DNA of 64,000 bases from Enterococcus_D sp050529585 (lineage in GTDB: Bacteria > Bacillota > Bacilli > Lactobacillales > Enterococcaceae). How positions within the stretch are numbered: the first letter of the stretch is position 1; each line of letters opens with the position of its first letter. The DNA lies in the NCBI RefSeq assembly GCF_050529585.1, contig NZ_CP172882.1, forward strand, positions 2,976,001-3,040,000. The letters run 5' to 3'. This document shows positions 8,739-17,241 of the stretch, in pieces. The translations under genes were made by a program, and so were the position numbers. The notes under the pieces are model-generated. The model was given only the letters and a program-made list of their open reading frames with translations. It did no database searches and had not been told where the DNA came from.

Positions 8739-9572
8739 CTAGCCTTTGATCCCCGTCAATGTGATGCCTTCGATAATGTAGCGTTGCGCAACTAGATAAA
8801 CCAAGATAATTGGAATTACAGAGATCGTGGCGCCAGCCATCATATAGGACCAGTTGGTCACATACAAGCCTTTAAAATTGTTCAGCAGCAAAGGCACTGT
8901 GAATTTATCTGGCGATGAAAGATAGATCAACGCATCCATAAAGTTATTATAGGTCCCCATGAAGATAAAGATCGTCATCGCTGCCAGCGCTGGTTTGATC
9001 AAGGGTAAGACAATACTCCAGTAAATGCGTGGGATATGTGCGCCATCGATGATTGCGGCTTCTTCTAGTTCTTTAGGGATTCCTCGAATAAATTGTCTTA
9101 ATAAGAAAACCGCAAAGGCATTGAACAAAGCGCCTGGAATAATCAAGGGCAGATGGGTATTGAGCCAACCCAATCTGTCCATAATCAAATACAAAGGAAT
9201 CATCGTCACTTGTTTAGGAATCATCATGGTTGCCAAAAATAGCAGAAATAACAACTCACTACCCTTGAATCGCAATTTGGCAAATGCAAACGCCGCCATC
9301 GAGCCAGTAAACAATTGAACCGCCACAACAAGCACAGTGATATAGAAGCTATTCCAATACGCACGTCCAAAGGGCATGGCTTGGAATGAATCAATATAAT
9401 TCTGCCAAACAATTGGATTTGGTATCCAAACAGGTGGGATGGCAAAAATCTGGGTCATGTTTTTCAAGGAACTACCAATTGTCCATAAAAAGGGAAAGAC
9501 CATCAAAAATGAGCCAATGGCCAATAATCCATGCAAGCATAGTTTGCCAATGAATGTGCGCTTATTCTTCAT
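8739..9572 (-). CDS. Carbohydrate ABC transporter permease (MsmG/AraQ type)
   Basis: A 277-residue inner-membrane permease of the MalG-like group with six predicted helices. The cytoplasmic EAA loop reads EELEEAAIIDGAHIPRIYWSIVLPLIKPALA (about residues 170-200), which contacts the ATPase. It ends with QRYIIEGITLTGIKG, the usual C-terminus of sugar permeases of this class. The start ATG 9572 overlaps the end of the preceding permease gene by 11 bases, a sign of translational coupling. With its partner it forms the membrane channel for an oligosaccharide, probably an alpha-galactoside. No ATP-binding subunit is encoded here, so a shared MsmK/UgpC-type ATPase is expected elsewhere. Confidence 0.9.
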   Translation of the reverse strand: MKNKRTFIGKLCLHGLLAIGSFLMVFPFLWTIGSSLKNMTQIFAIPPVWIPNPIVWQNYIDSFQAMPFGRAYWNSFYITVLVVAVQLFTGSMAAFAFAKLRFKGSELLFLLFLATMMIPKQVTMIPLYLIMDRLGWLNTHLPLIIPGALFNAFAVFLLRQFIRGIPKELEEAAIIDGAHIPRIYWSIVLPLIKPALAAMTIFIFMGTYNNFMDALIYLSSPDKFTVPLLLNNFKGLYVTNWSYMMAGATISVIPIILVYLVAQRYIIEGITLTGIKG

Positions 9573-10431
9573 AATGCACCCACTTTTTTTGTGCGTAGAA
9601 TTGAATCAACGTCAGGATCATGATTGCAGCGAATAAAATGACTGCTGCCGCAGAACTGGCGCCAAATCGAAAATCAATAAACGCTTGTTGGTAGATATGA
9701 TACACCAGCGTATAACTAGCCTTCCCTGGTCCGCCTCTTGTCAGTACAAACGCTTGGTCAAATACTTGAAACGAACTGATGATTGCCATGATAGATAAGA
9801 AAAACGTTGTAGGCGACAACATCGGTAAGGTAATTTTAAAAAATTGTTGTACTTTATTTGCGCCATCCATTTGCGCTGCTTCATAATACGATTTTGAAAT
9901 ATTTTGAATTCCCGCCAAAAAGATCACCATATTGTAGCCCAACTGCCACCAGATGCTGAGTACAGCGATGGACAGCATCACGATCCGTGTATCCGTCAAC
10001 CAATTGGGTCCTTGAATCCCCACCCATGCCAAGACCTGATTCAAAATTCCAATATCGCCATTCAATATCCACATCCACATCACGGACACGGAGACGGAAC
10101 TGGTCACAACAGGCATAAAGAAGAACAAACGGTACACGTTTTTGCCAGTGCGTTTATTTAAAGCAACCGCCAGTAACAAGGCCAAACCCAGCCCGATCGG
10201 CACTGTCAATAACGTGTATAGCATCGTATTGTACGTTGCCGTCCAGAAATCAGGATTGGCAAACTGATTGAGATAATTCTGAATCCCGACAAAGGTCCGT
10301 GCGCCGAACCCATCCCAAGACATAAAGCTTAAACCAATGGCGATGACGACTGGAATCAAAGAAAAAATAATGAGTCCGATTAATTGCGGGGTTAGAAACA
10401 ACCATGCCCACTTTGTCGCACTTTTTTGCAT
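9562..10431 (-). CDS. Carbohydrate ABC transporter permease (MsmF/AraP type)
   Basis: A 289-residue permease of the MalF-like group, with six predicted helices. The N-terminus (WAWLFLTPQLIGLIIFSLIPVV) and the EAA loop (YYEAAQMDGANKVQQFFKITLPMLSP, about residues 185-210) are characteristic. It pairs with the downstream permease to make a heterodimeric channel. ATG 10431 follows AAGGATGTGAGAGG. The gene starts 19 bases after the binding-protein gene ends. Base use matches the operon and no truncation is seen. Confidence 0.9.
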   Translation of the reverse strand: MQKSATKWAWLFLTPQLIGLIIFSLIPVVIAIGLSFMSWDGFGARTFVGIQNYLNQFANPDFWTATYNTMLYTLLTVPIGLGLALLLAVALNKRTGKNVYRLFFFMPVVTSSVSVSVMWMWILNGDIGILNQVLAWVGIQGPNWLTDTRIVMLSIAVLSIWWQLGYNMVIFLAGIQNISKSYYEAAQMDGANKVQQFFKITLPMLSPTTFFLSIMAIISSFQVFDQAFVLTRGGPGKASYTLVYHIYQQAFIDFRFGASSAAAVILFAAIMILTLIQFYAQKKWVHYEE

Positions 10432-10450
10432 CCTCTCACATCCTTATCAA

Positions 10451-11767
10451 CTAATTTTGTGCTTGTTTATTCTCTTCAATCAATGCATTCGCCGTTTTAT
10501 CCAAGCGTTCGATTGCTTCATCCAAATCCAACTGACCCAAGAATAATAAGTCAAAAATACTTTCCAACTGTTCGCTTAATCCTGGTACCAATGCTTGCTT
10601 GTCTTCTACTTTGCCGACGTCCCGTGTATCGATCAAATAACTAGCATGATCAGGAATCGTTGCATTTTCGATAATGTCATCCGCCGACACCACGGACGGT
10701 ACCGCATTGCCCTCATTTTCTAGACGGTCGCGCTGCCCTTGCTCAGAGGTGTAGTAAGACAGAAAACGCAGTGCTTCTTCTTTGTTTTCGGTATGATCTC
10801 CTACGGCTAGGTACGCTGTGGCAATGAAACTCGGTTCGAGGATCTCCCCCGTATTGGTTGGATAGGGAATATAATCAAAATCTAGTGCTTCATTTTCACT
10901 GAACATCGGCGTAAACCAGCGTCCAGCAGAAACAAAAGCCGTCTGATTCGACATAAACATAGCATCGCCGCCCTGTCCTTCTGGCAAAGCGCCAGCATAA
11001 GTAAAATTCCCAGCCCAGACATTTTCTGTCAAATACGAAAAGGTTTCTTGCCCCTGTGTGTGATCGGCCAAAACAAATGAGCCATCTTCTCCATACATTT
11101 CTCCACCATTGGACCACAACCAACTAAACAAATGGTGCGCACCAGTTTCTAGCACATGACCATACTTTCCGCTGGCCGTGACTTCTTCATTGATTCGCTG
11201 GAAGTTTTCCCAGTTCCACTCTCCCGCTTCATATAATCTTTGCGGTTCGTCTGGATCGATTCCGACTTCTGCCAAGACATTTTTGTTGTAATAAAGCAGC
11301 ATCGGGTTGGCATCGACAGAAGCCCCATATATCTTGTCTTCTTTTCGCGCAGGTCCCCATATCCCCGGCGCAAAATCATCGATACTGACATAACTCTCTT
11401 CAGATTCGAGGAAATCGGTTAATTCAATGATCCTCCCCGTCGCAATCAACTGTGCCATTTGCACCTCTCCTACGTAAAATAAATCCGGTGCCTGGCTGCC
11501 TTGCAATTGTGTCAGTAATTGCTGCAAGTATGTGTCCCCAGGTGCAGGGATCAACTCGATGGATACGTTTTCATTCTTCTCCATATATGCATCGATCGCT
11601 CGCTGGTACACAGCTTGTTCTGCTGGATTGCCCCAAGCTGTCATTGTCAATGACACCTGCCCTTCTTCATTGCCGTTGGCACCTTGATTTGTTTCATTTG
11701 AACATGCCGTTAGACATAACATACTGACGAAACAAATGATGCTTAGCCAACCTAATCTTTTCTTCAT
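10451..11767 (-). CDS. Sugar ABC transporter substrate-binding lipoprotein
   Basis: A 438-residue extracellular binding protein. Its signal peptide ends with CLTACSNE, a lipobox, so the cysteine near residue 22 should be lipidated. The mature part has the solute-binding protein family 1 layout: TMTAWGNPAEQAVYQRAIDAY near the start and later QAPDLFYVGEVQMAQLIATGRIIELTDFLE. It captures the sugar outside the cell and hands it to the two permeases that follow. AAGGAGG stands before ATG 11767. It is the first gene of the operon. A regulator is not clearly attached; the nearest is the XRE gene that diverges at 12176. Confidence 0.9.
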   Translation of the reverse strand: MKKRLGWLSIICFVSMLCLTACSNETNQGANGNEEGQVSLTMTAWGNPAEQAVYQRAIDAYMEKNENVSIELIPAPGDTYLQQLLTQLQGSQAPDLFYVGEVQMAQLIATGRIIELTDFLESEESYVSIDDFAPGIWGPARKEDKIYGASVDANPMLLYYNKNVLAEVGIDPDEPQRLYEAGEWNWENFQRINEEVTASGKYGHVLETGAHHLFSWLWSNGGEMYGEDGSFVLADHTQGQETFSYLTENVWAGNFTYAGALPEGQGGDAMFMSNQTAFVSAGRWFTPMFSENEALDFDYIPYPTNTGEILEPSFIATAYLAVGDHTENKEEALRFLSYYTSEQGQRDRLENEGNAVPSVVSADDIIENATIPDHASYLIDTRDVGKVEDKQALVPGLSEQLESIFDLLFLGQLDLDEAIERLDKTANALIEENKQAQN

Positions 11768-12175
11768 GTGACATCCTCCTTATTGTTTGTTGGTATAAAA
11801 ATCAAATTGCGGGTAAAACTTGGGCACACTCTTCATTTAGATTTAGTGTGGGTAGACAGCACTATATTTCTTTCGCTCCTTTCGTTTGCTGCGGTTTGTT
11901 TGAAGACTTTGATTGTTTTTGTTGCTGGGATGAGAATAATAGTTAGCATCTTTCAGCCAAAAATAGCCAATTGCGCTATACCTTATATGCAAGCGACACA
12001 TTCTTCTTTCGTATCAATTTCTAATCATTTATCCACTATATCTATTTCGTATACACCATATCTTAACACAACAAAACAGATATTTTCATATTTTTATCTA
12101 TTTTGTATATAAAACATACCTATTTTGTGTTCTATGATACGATTTTATAAAACAGGTATAGTGAGGGATATTCTT
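11768..12175. other. Divergent control region between the sugar operon and the XRE gene
   Basis: No gene. The region must hold the sugar operon promoter (minus) and the XRE promoter (plus), but no hexamer pair on the minus strand is convincing. On the plus strand TTTTCA with TATATA (17-base spacer, about 12084-12112) is possible. The 9-mer CTATTTTGT occurs twice about 24 bases apart near 12096 and 12120, a possible repressor site. I saw no clear cre site. Confidence 0.35.
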
Positions 12176-12619
12176 ATGGCGCAACAAGAGAATTTGTACA
12201 ATTACTCAAGAATAGGAGAAAATATAGTTGATCTTAGAGAAAGTAAAAACTTTTCTCAAGCTCATTTGGCCAATCTCATGAACCTAAACAAAAATGTACT
12301 TGGTAGAATTGAACGAGGCGAACGTCCTTTAAGAGATATCGAAATTTTAAAACTCGCCGAAATATTTCAAGTCTCTACAGATTTGATTCTTGATAACAAG
12401 GCTGAAATTGTTGCAGATGTACAAGAAAGCTTCTCGGATTATCGAAACAAAAATCAAAAAGATATCTCCAAGCAAATGTCCAGGTTTGTCGATTTTTTAA
12501 AGAAGGAACCTGCGTTAACTTTTGAAGGTAGAGTATTGTCTAGTGAAGAACAGAAGGCTCTAGCGATGGCATTTGAAGTTACCAAACAAGTAGTTCGTGC
12601 GCAACTGGCACGCACATAA
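12176..12619 (+). CDS. XRE-family transcriptional regulator
   Basis: A 147-residue protein. Residues about 12-65 form a Cro/CI-type helix-turn-helix (IVDLRESKNFSQAHLANLMNLNK, then NVLGRIERGERPLRDIEILKLAEIFQVS). The remaining 80 residues are charged and probably helical, with no known domain. I chose ATG 12176 because GAGGG lies about ten bases ahead; the upstream ATG at 12125 has no site. Targets are unknown; it may act on its own control region, on the divergent sugar operon, or on the ABC exporter downstream. It stands alone between an operon and a decayed region, which fits an accessory gene. Confidence 0.75.
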   Translation: MAQQENLYNYSRIGENIVDLRESKNFSQAHLANLMNLNKNVLGRIERGERPLRDIEILKLAEIFQVSTDLILDNKAEIVADVQESFSDYRNKNQKDISKQMSRFVDFLKKEPALTFEGRVLSSEEQKALAMAFEVTKQVVRAQLART

Positions 12620-12965
12620 AAAAGACTTTGTTTAACAAATTCTTTTCAGCCCGTCTGACAAAGATTTGTTAAACAAACGAACGCACGAAAAAAGGAAGAC
12701 TTTTGAGCTATGATTTGCAACCGTTACCACTAAAATGCAACTAAGCAGTCCCAACTTCTCCCAGAATCACTTGTATGTCTTCGGGAATCGCCAGTATGCC
12801 CCCTTGTCAGTTCATTCATGACCATCAGAACCATAAGGCTTGATGGGTTGCACTCAAAATCAACTAGCTTACAACTGCCTCTACCATACTCAAGTGGGTA
12901 ACCTCCCATAAACTATCAAGTAAATCTTTTGTTCTGTGATGCAGCCTTTACACAGGAGGAACACA
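12620..12965. other. Intergenic region before the ABC exporter
   Basis: Apart from the inverted repeat at 12627-12677, no gene is seen. TTGCAC and TACAAC with a 16-base spacer near 12855-12883 might be a weak promoter for the exporter. Confidence 0.35.
12627..12677. repeat. Perfect 14-bp inverted repeat of near-palindromic arms
   Basis: TTTGTTTAACAAAT (12627-12640) and ATTTGTTAAACAAA (12664-12677) are exact reverse complements, and each arm is itself almost a palindrome. The T-run lies on the minus strand, where no gene ends, so a terminator for the XRE gene is not well supported; two operator sites are an alternative. Confidence 0.6.
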
Positions 12966-14570
12966 ATGAAAAAAATAATAAAACGAAACCAATCACTTTT
13001 CTTCATCCATGTGATTTTATGCGCAATCGCAGCATTGATTCAAGTTGGGGTTGCCTTGGTTTATCGACAAATTACTGAAGTTGCTATGTCTGGCGATGTA
13101 AGACGACTTGTACTTGTTGGCATATTCGCCTTTTTTTATATCTTATTAAACACGATGAGCGACTTTATCCCGAGGAGAAGCAAAGCAGTCTTAGTCCAAA
13201 CAATCATGAATCAGTTGAGAGAGCGTCTCTCACAAAAAATCATTCGAATGAATCCGGTCATATTCCTTAAAAATAAGAAAAATGAGTATCTTTCAATGTT
13301 CGTAAATGAGATGAAAGTCGTTGAATCGGAATTTTTAAAGCCTGGATTGGGCCTGATTTTGAGTGTCTTCACCTTTTTCTTCTCTCTTTTGTTCACGCTA
13401 AAACTAAATACTTCTTTTTCACTGATTATGTTGCTCTTAGCTTTTAGTCCATTGTTGGCTCCTTATTTCGCTAAGCGAATTCTTAGTAATCGTCGTAAAT
13501 CTGTTGTTGTGGAGCAAGACCGTACACTTGGTTTATTTGACCAACTACTCGCAGGGTACATGACCTTACGCGTAGGAAGAGCTTTCCCAAAATATCTGAA
13601 GATTTTTAACAAAAGTAGTGAACAATTAACAAAGAAAAGTCTCAATTTTGAGACTTTACAAGGATTGACCTATGCAATTTCTTTTGGTCTTGGCGATCTT
13701 GCTTATTCAGGAACATGGATTATTGGCGGTTTCTTTGTCGCTACACAAAGGATTTCCATTCCAGACCTTATTGCGATGACAACGTTAATGAGCACGATTG
13801 CCGGCCCTTTACAGTACTTTAGCACTTCTGTTACAGATATTTTAGCAAGCAAGAAGGTAGCGGATGATTTGCTTTGTTTCCTTGACAATACCGCTGATGA
13901 TGAACCCGAACGTCCACTTGAACTTGCAGAACCAATCCGCTCTATATCGGTTGACAATCTACATTTCTATCATGGAAATCGGTTGATTTTCAATGGGTTT
14001 ACTCAAACATTTGAACGTGGGAAAAAGTATGCCATCACTGGTGCGAGTGGCAGCGGAAAGTCGACACTGTTGAATATATTGGCGGGGATTTACCCTGTTG
14101 ACAATCATCAAGTATTGGTGAACGATCAAGAGATGAATCAGCTATCAAGGGACTCGCTTTATCAAAAAGTCGCACTTGTACAACAAAAAACAGCGATTTT
14201 TCAGACGAGTATCGCTTACAACATCTCTAGTTTTAGCGAATACGAACTGGAAAAAATCATTGATGTTTTAGAACGAAGTGGATTGGGCAAACGGTTCGAT
14301 GACAATCAATTGACTGATACACAAGACAACACCTGGATAAATTTTCTTTCTGGCGGCGAGCTTAGGCGACTTGAGATTGCTCGAGCAATCTTTAAAGATT
14401 CTGACGTTATTTTGTTTGATGAACCGACATCTGGGCTAGACAGTGAAAATGAGAGGATTATTCGTGACTTAATATGTTCGCTTACGGACAAAGTAATCAT
14501 TGTTGTTACTCACTCAACAAGTCAAGAGTTTCTCAGTTCATTTGATGAACGAATTCAGTTAAATACCTAA
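12966..14570 (+). CDS. ABC exporter, fused membrane and ATPase domains
   Basis: A 534-residue protein with an N-terminal membrane domain of about 300 residues (six predicted helices) and a C-terminal ATPase. The ATPase shows Walker A GASGSGKSTLLNILAG, signature FLSGGELRRLEIARAI and Walker B VILFDEPTSGLD. The start ATG 12966 follows GGAGGAACACA; an upstream start at 12936 lacks a site. Members of this exporter group act as homo- or heterodimers and move peptides, lipids or drugs outwards. No precursor peptide, modifying enzyme or second half-transporter lies beside it, so it is an orphan here. A decayed ISL3-type element follows directly, which suggests that former neighbours were lost. Confidence 0.85.
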   Translation: MKKIIKRNQSLFFIHVILCAIAALIQVGVALVYRQITEVAMSGDVRRLVLVGIFAFFYILLNTMSDFIPRRSKAVLVQTIMNQLRERLSQKIIRMNPVIFLKNKKNEYLSMFVNEMKVVESEFLKPGLGLILSVFTFFFSLLFTLKLNTSFSLIMLLLAFSPLLAPYFAKRILSNRRKSVVVEQDRTLGLFDQLLAGYMTLRVGRAFPKYLKIFNKSSEQLTKKSLNFETLQGLTYAISFGLGDLAYSGTWIIGGFFVATQRISIPDLIAMTTLMSTIAGPLQYFSTSVTDILASKKVADDLLCFLDNTADDEPERPLELAEPIRSISVDNLHFYHGNRLIFNGFTQTFERGKKYAITGASGSGKSTLLNILAGIYPVDNHQVLVNDQEMNQLSRDSLYQKVALVQQKTAIFQTSIAYNISSFSEYELEKIIDVLERSGLGKRFDDNQLTDTQDNTWINFLSGGELRRLEIARAIFKDSDVILFDEPTSGLDSENERIIRDLICSLTDKVIIVVTHSTSQEFLSSFDERIQLNT

Positions 14571-14585
14571 ATTACGAATTTAGCG

Positions 14586-15053
14586 GACAGAAACTTACCT
14601 ATGCTGTGTATCGTCTAAGAATCTAAAAGAAAAGCGCGCGTACAATGAACGGTTTCTATTAAAATTCAACTGAAAAAGCCATTATAGATGACCTGCTAAG
14701 CTATAATGATCAATTAAGCGCAACCTAGAAGCATGTCCGCGCCTGCTCTATCATTTCAAACAGAAAGATACAAATAGTTTTTTTGATACGATACACAGCT
14801 TAAACACTAGCCTCACGGAACGGTTTAGAAAAAAACGCACCTTCTTGAACAAGAATAAATAAGGCATTCAAAATGCATTTGAAACTACGTATACTAACGG
14901 TGCTTTATAGGGAACAAATAATAAAATCAAAGTGATAAGAAGAATACGTAACTTCATAAATGAAAAAAAAATCCAGCTAAACAATTTGTTTAACTGGATC
15001 AGACTTGATTTTTCAGTTGAATATATCTCTACCAACACTAAATGTCGCAGAGC
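14586..15053 (+). mobile_element. Decayed ISL3-family insertion sequence (transposase 3' end and right end)
   Basis: Plus-strand frames read the C-terminal part of an ISL3-type transposase with breaks: IDDLLSYNDQLSAT, then after a frameshift LYHFKQKDTNSFFDTIHSLN, TSLTERFRKKRTFLNKNK, stop, GIQNAFETTYTNGAL, stop, GTNNKIKVIRRIRNF. The G-TNNKIK-IR block is the usual end of these transposases. A hairpin ATCCAG/CTGGAT (14971-14999) follows. The right terminal inverted repeat lies at 15026-15053; its reverse complement begins GCTCTGCGACATTTAGTG. No left end was found. The element is certainly inactive. Confidence 0.75.
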
Positions 15054-15077
15054 AAAAAAAAGCACTTAATAAGTGCT
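15053..15077 (-). terminator. Terminator of the lipoprotein gene
   Basis: On the minus strand AGCACTTA pairs with TAAGTGCT and is followed by a run of eight T. It lies about 150 bases after the stop of the lipoprotein gene. Confidence 0.7.
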
Positions 15078-15223
15078 CAAACGGTAGCTAAATTACTAAT
15101 TGTTGGTGCGTTAGCTATACAAAAAAACGTACTTTCTTTTCAGTTTGAAAACTAGATACTGTATCAGCTTGCTGAATATTTTTAGCAGAATATTATTTTA
15201 CCCTCCCCGAAAACAACAACTAT

Positions 15224-15631
15224 TCAATTCAAAAAACCGGAATAAATAATTTTCCAAGTATCATCTTTTATTAATATCCAATAATAATTGCTATAGTTTG
15301 ATAGAGGCTCCAATGATCCTGAAGAATATTTTGTTTTTATTTCTGAATTTATCACCAATGCATCCGACTGAGAATAAGTTTTATCTACCTCTAAAGTTGG
15401 CATGATTGTTTCGATCACTCTATTACAATCAGCAGAATCATATGTTAATGACACTATATCTGCAACTGATAATTCTTTGCGGGCAGTAGAAATCACTGTA
15501 TCCATAGCCTCTTTTATTTCTTTCTTTGAATAATAATCGGATTCACCTATACTTTCTTCTACGCTGTTGTGCGTGCAGCTAGTTAAAAATAGGAACGTAA
15601 AAGAAAGGAGCACTATAAATGTGTTCTTCAT
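15224..15631 (-). CDS. Small lipoprotein, possibly DUF4829-like
   Basis: A 135-residue protein with a lipoprotein signal: a basic start, a hydrophobic stretch and the lipobox LTSC (cysteine at about residue 19). The rest is acidic and serine-rich, ending with YYWILIKDDTWKIIYSGFLN. A C-terminal W-I-x-I-x-D-x-W pattern like this is seen in NTF2-like DUF4829 lipoproteins, but I am not sure. It is downstream of the XRE membrane regulator and the secreted DUF5626-like protein, all on the minus strand, with a 139-base gap that holds no clear terminator. Its function is unknown. Confidence 0.65.
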   Translation of the reverse strand: MKNTFIVLLSFTFLFLTSCTHNSVEESIGESDYYSKKEIKEAMDTVISTARKELSVADIVSLTYDSADCNRVIETIMPTLEVDKTYSQSDALVINSEIKTKYSSGSLEPLSNYSNYYWILIKDDTWKIIYSGFLN

Positions 15632-15770
15632 AAAAGCGCCTCTTCTTTTCTGACTTATTTACTTTTTGTTCACCTAATCTTGAAGCAATGAACCGATGAG
15701 AAGTACATCACGCGTGGTTGGTGACTTCTTCTCTCCTCACAGACAGCGAGCGCGCTTTTTTTGCGCCACT

Positions 15771-16286
15771 TTATTCAATCTGCTCTATAGTCACTTCTCC
15801 CCATCCCATATAATTTGATAAGTGGCCATATCCCGCATACAAATTCAATCCTAAGGAAATGATGGTTAGTAAGTAAATCAATTTAAAATATGCATTATTT
15901 TTCTTATTTCTGATCCATACAAAAATACATACGATAATACCTACAGGAAAAATAAATGATGCCAACGCGGATAATCCTATCAACATAAGACTTTCATCTT
16001 TTTCTAAAGTATGACGTATAAGCCGAAGTTTCTGTCTCTTTTTTGAAATTTCATCTTTGTTTTCTTCTATTTGCTTTTTTAATTTTTCGTTCTCATCCAG
16101 AAGCTCTCCTATTGAGACTTCATAAAGTTGGCTCAACAAAACTAGATTGTCATAGTCTGGATAGCCTCTATCATTCTCCCATTTTGAGATAGATTGTCTG
16201 GACACATTCAATTGTTCTGCAACAAAAGTCTGTGAGTATCCTTTACTTACACGATGCGATTTTAGCTTTCCTCCAAGTTCCATCAT
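15771..16286 (-). CDS. XRE regulator with C-terminal membrane segments
   Basis: A 171-residue protein. Residues about 5-60 are a helix-turn-helix of the Cro/CI type (KLKSHRVSKGYSQTFVAEQLNVS, then RQSISKWENDRGYPDYDNLVLLSQLY). A coiled-coil-like charged stretch (about 65-100) leads to two or three hydrophobic segments (LIGLSALASFIFPVGIIVCIFVW and FKLIYLLTIISLGLNLYAG). It is thus a membrane-bound DNA-binding protein. ATG 16286 has AGGTG six bases upstream; the GTG at 16295 is less likely. The GTTTAC operator array in front of the preceding gene is a natural target, giving autoregulation of the operon. The signal it senses is unknown. Confidence 0.8.
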   Translation of the reverse strand: MMELGGKLKSHRVSKGYSQTFVAEQLNVSRQSISKWENDRGYPDYDNLVLLSQLYEVSIGELLDENEKLKKQIEENKDEISKKRQKLRLIRHTLEKDESLMLIGLSALASFIFPVGIIVCIFVWIRNKKNNAYFKLIYLLTIISLGLNLYAGYGHLSNYMGWGEVTIEQIE

Positions 16287-16302
16287 TACAAACACCTGCC
16301 CA

Positions 16303-16755
16303 CTATTTTACAACAAGTTTACCATTAGAGATTGTCGTCGTCACGTGAGCATTTGATGTGATGATACCGATTTTGTGTTTGAAGCTACACGTTGCTTTTT
16401 TAGTCGTATTAGTCAATGAACTTGATGTAATGCTCCCTTGATAAGCTGTTATATTCATATTCGTGGCTGCAGTGAACTGTTTATTGGCATTCACACTAAC
16501 ATTGTACGACACTAACCAATTCCCTTTGTTTTTCTTGGTTACTTTATAGGTTCCTTTACCTATTCTAGATACAGGTGAAACCTCCTCAATCATCAATTCA
16601 ATTTCCTCGCCGGAATCATTCATGTAGGACAGTTGTTGGATACCTATACTAGATTCAAGATCGACTGTTAAAAACATATTTTCTTCTGCAAAACTTGTTA
16701 TTGGAAACATAAAACTTCCAATCCCTACCAAAAGTAACGTAATAATTGTCTTCAT
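16303..16755 (-). CDS. Secreted protein, DUF5626-like
   Basis: A 150-residue protein with a clear signal peptide (MKTIITLLLVGIGSFMFPIT, cleavage probably after FAEE or FA). The mature part has GIQQLSYMNDSGEEIELMIEE, RIGKGTYKVTKKNKGNWLVSY and a serine/threonine-rich end, which resembles the DUF5626 family of small secreted Firmicute proteins. I chose ATG 16755 because AAGGGGG precedes it and because the longer frame would begin inside the -10 box. It is the first gene of an operon with the membrane XRE regulator 16 bases later. The function is unknown. Confidence 0.7.
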   Translation of the reverse strand: MKTIITLLLVGIGSFMFPITSFAEENMFLTVDLESSIGIQQLSYMNDSGEEIELMIEEVSPVSRIGKGTYKVTKKNKGNWLVSYNVSVNANKQFTAATNMNITAYQGSITSSSLTNTTKKATCSFKHKIGIITSNAHVTTTISNGKLVVK

Positions 16756-16777
16756 TTTCTTCCCCCTTCTTTCGTTC

Positions 16778-16807
16778 ATTATATGTATGTATATAGTTGT
16801 TCCTCAA
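16778..16807 (-). promoter_or_regulatory. Promoter of the DUF5626/XRE operon
   Basis: On the minus strand TTGAGG (16807-16802) and a perfect TATAAT (16783-16778) are 18 bases apart. Transcription would start near 16771, leaving a short leader that begins just before the ribosome site. Confidence 0.75.
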
Positions 16808-16817
16808 GCGTCATACA

Positions 16818-16845
16818 GTTTACATGACGTAAACTTTCTGTTTAC
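16818..16845. promoter_or_regulatory. GTTTAC operator array
   Basis: GTTTAC-ATGAC-GTAAAC (16818-16834) is an inverted repeat, followed after five bases by a third GTTTAC (16840-16845). It lies 11 bases upstream of the -35 box of the operon that encodes the membrane XRE regulator, its likely binding protein. Confidence 0.65.
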
Positions 16846-16994
16846 ATCCTAGTTTAAAAGCGTTTATTTCGTTTTTTATCAGTTTTTTGGATTTGGATAT
16901 ATTACCTTCAACTCAAGTTCAGCGCTGCGTTCAGTATGATTGAATGGCAAAACGCACTACAAAAAAGATTCAGTTCTAAATAGTGTCAGCAATT

Positions 16995-17030
16995 AAAAAG
17001 ACGCTTCGCAAAATGAATTGCGAAACGTCT
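16995..17030 (-). terminator. Terminator, probably the displaced native terminator of rpsI
   Basis: On the minus strand AGACGTTTCGCAA pairs with TTGCGAAGCGTCT and is followed by TTTTT. It sits only 12 bases past the copy of the rpsI 3' end at 17042-17067, the same arrangement as at the present rpsI end (29525-29591). It now ends the Fic operon. Confidence 0.8.
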
Positions 17031-17041
17031 GACAATATTGA

Positions 17042-17067
17042 TATGAAAAAGATTACTGTTTTGAGAA
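17042..17067. repeat. Attachment-site-like repeat, distal copy of the rpsI 3' end
   Basis: Identical in 23 of 26 positions to 29566-29591, in the same orientation. The shared blocks are AAAAAGATTA and GTTTTGAGAA, which in rpsI cover the end of the coding sequence and the stop codon. It marks the far border of the defence island. Confidence 0.75.
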
Positions 17068-17241
17068 CGGATAACCGTAATTTTTAAGAGTCTCAATCCA
17101 TAGGAATCCTTTTATATCAAGGATTTAGGGTATTCATGTTACTTGAGATTCGATAAAAAGGGATTTCTATAGACAGTATTTGAACCAGTTTGAACCACGG
17201 TAGATGGTAGTTGAATACAATTTCTGTTAGTAAAATTTGCC
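17068..17241. other. Island edge without genes
   Basis: No open frame of note. Contains the short tandem TTTGAACCAGTTTGAACCA near 17180, which might be an integrase arm site, but nothing proves this. Confidence 0.3.
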
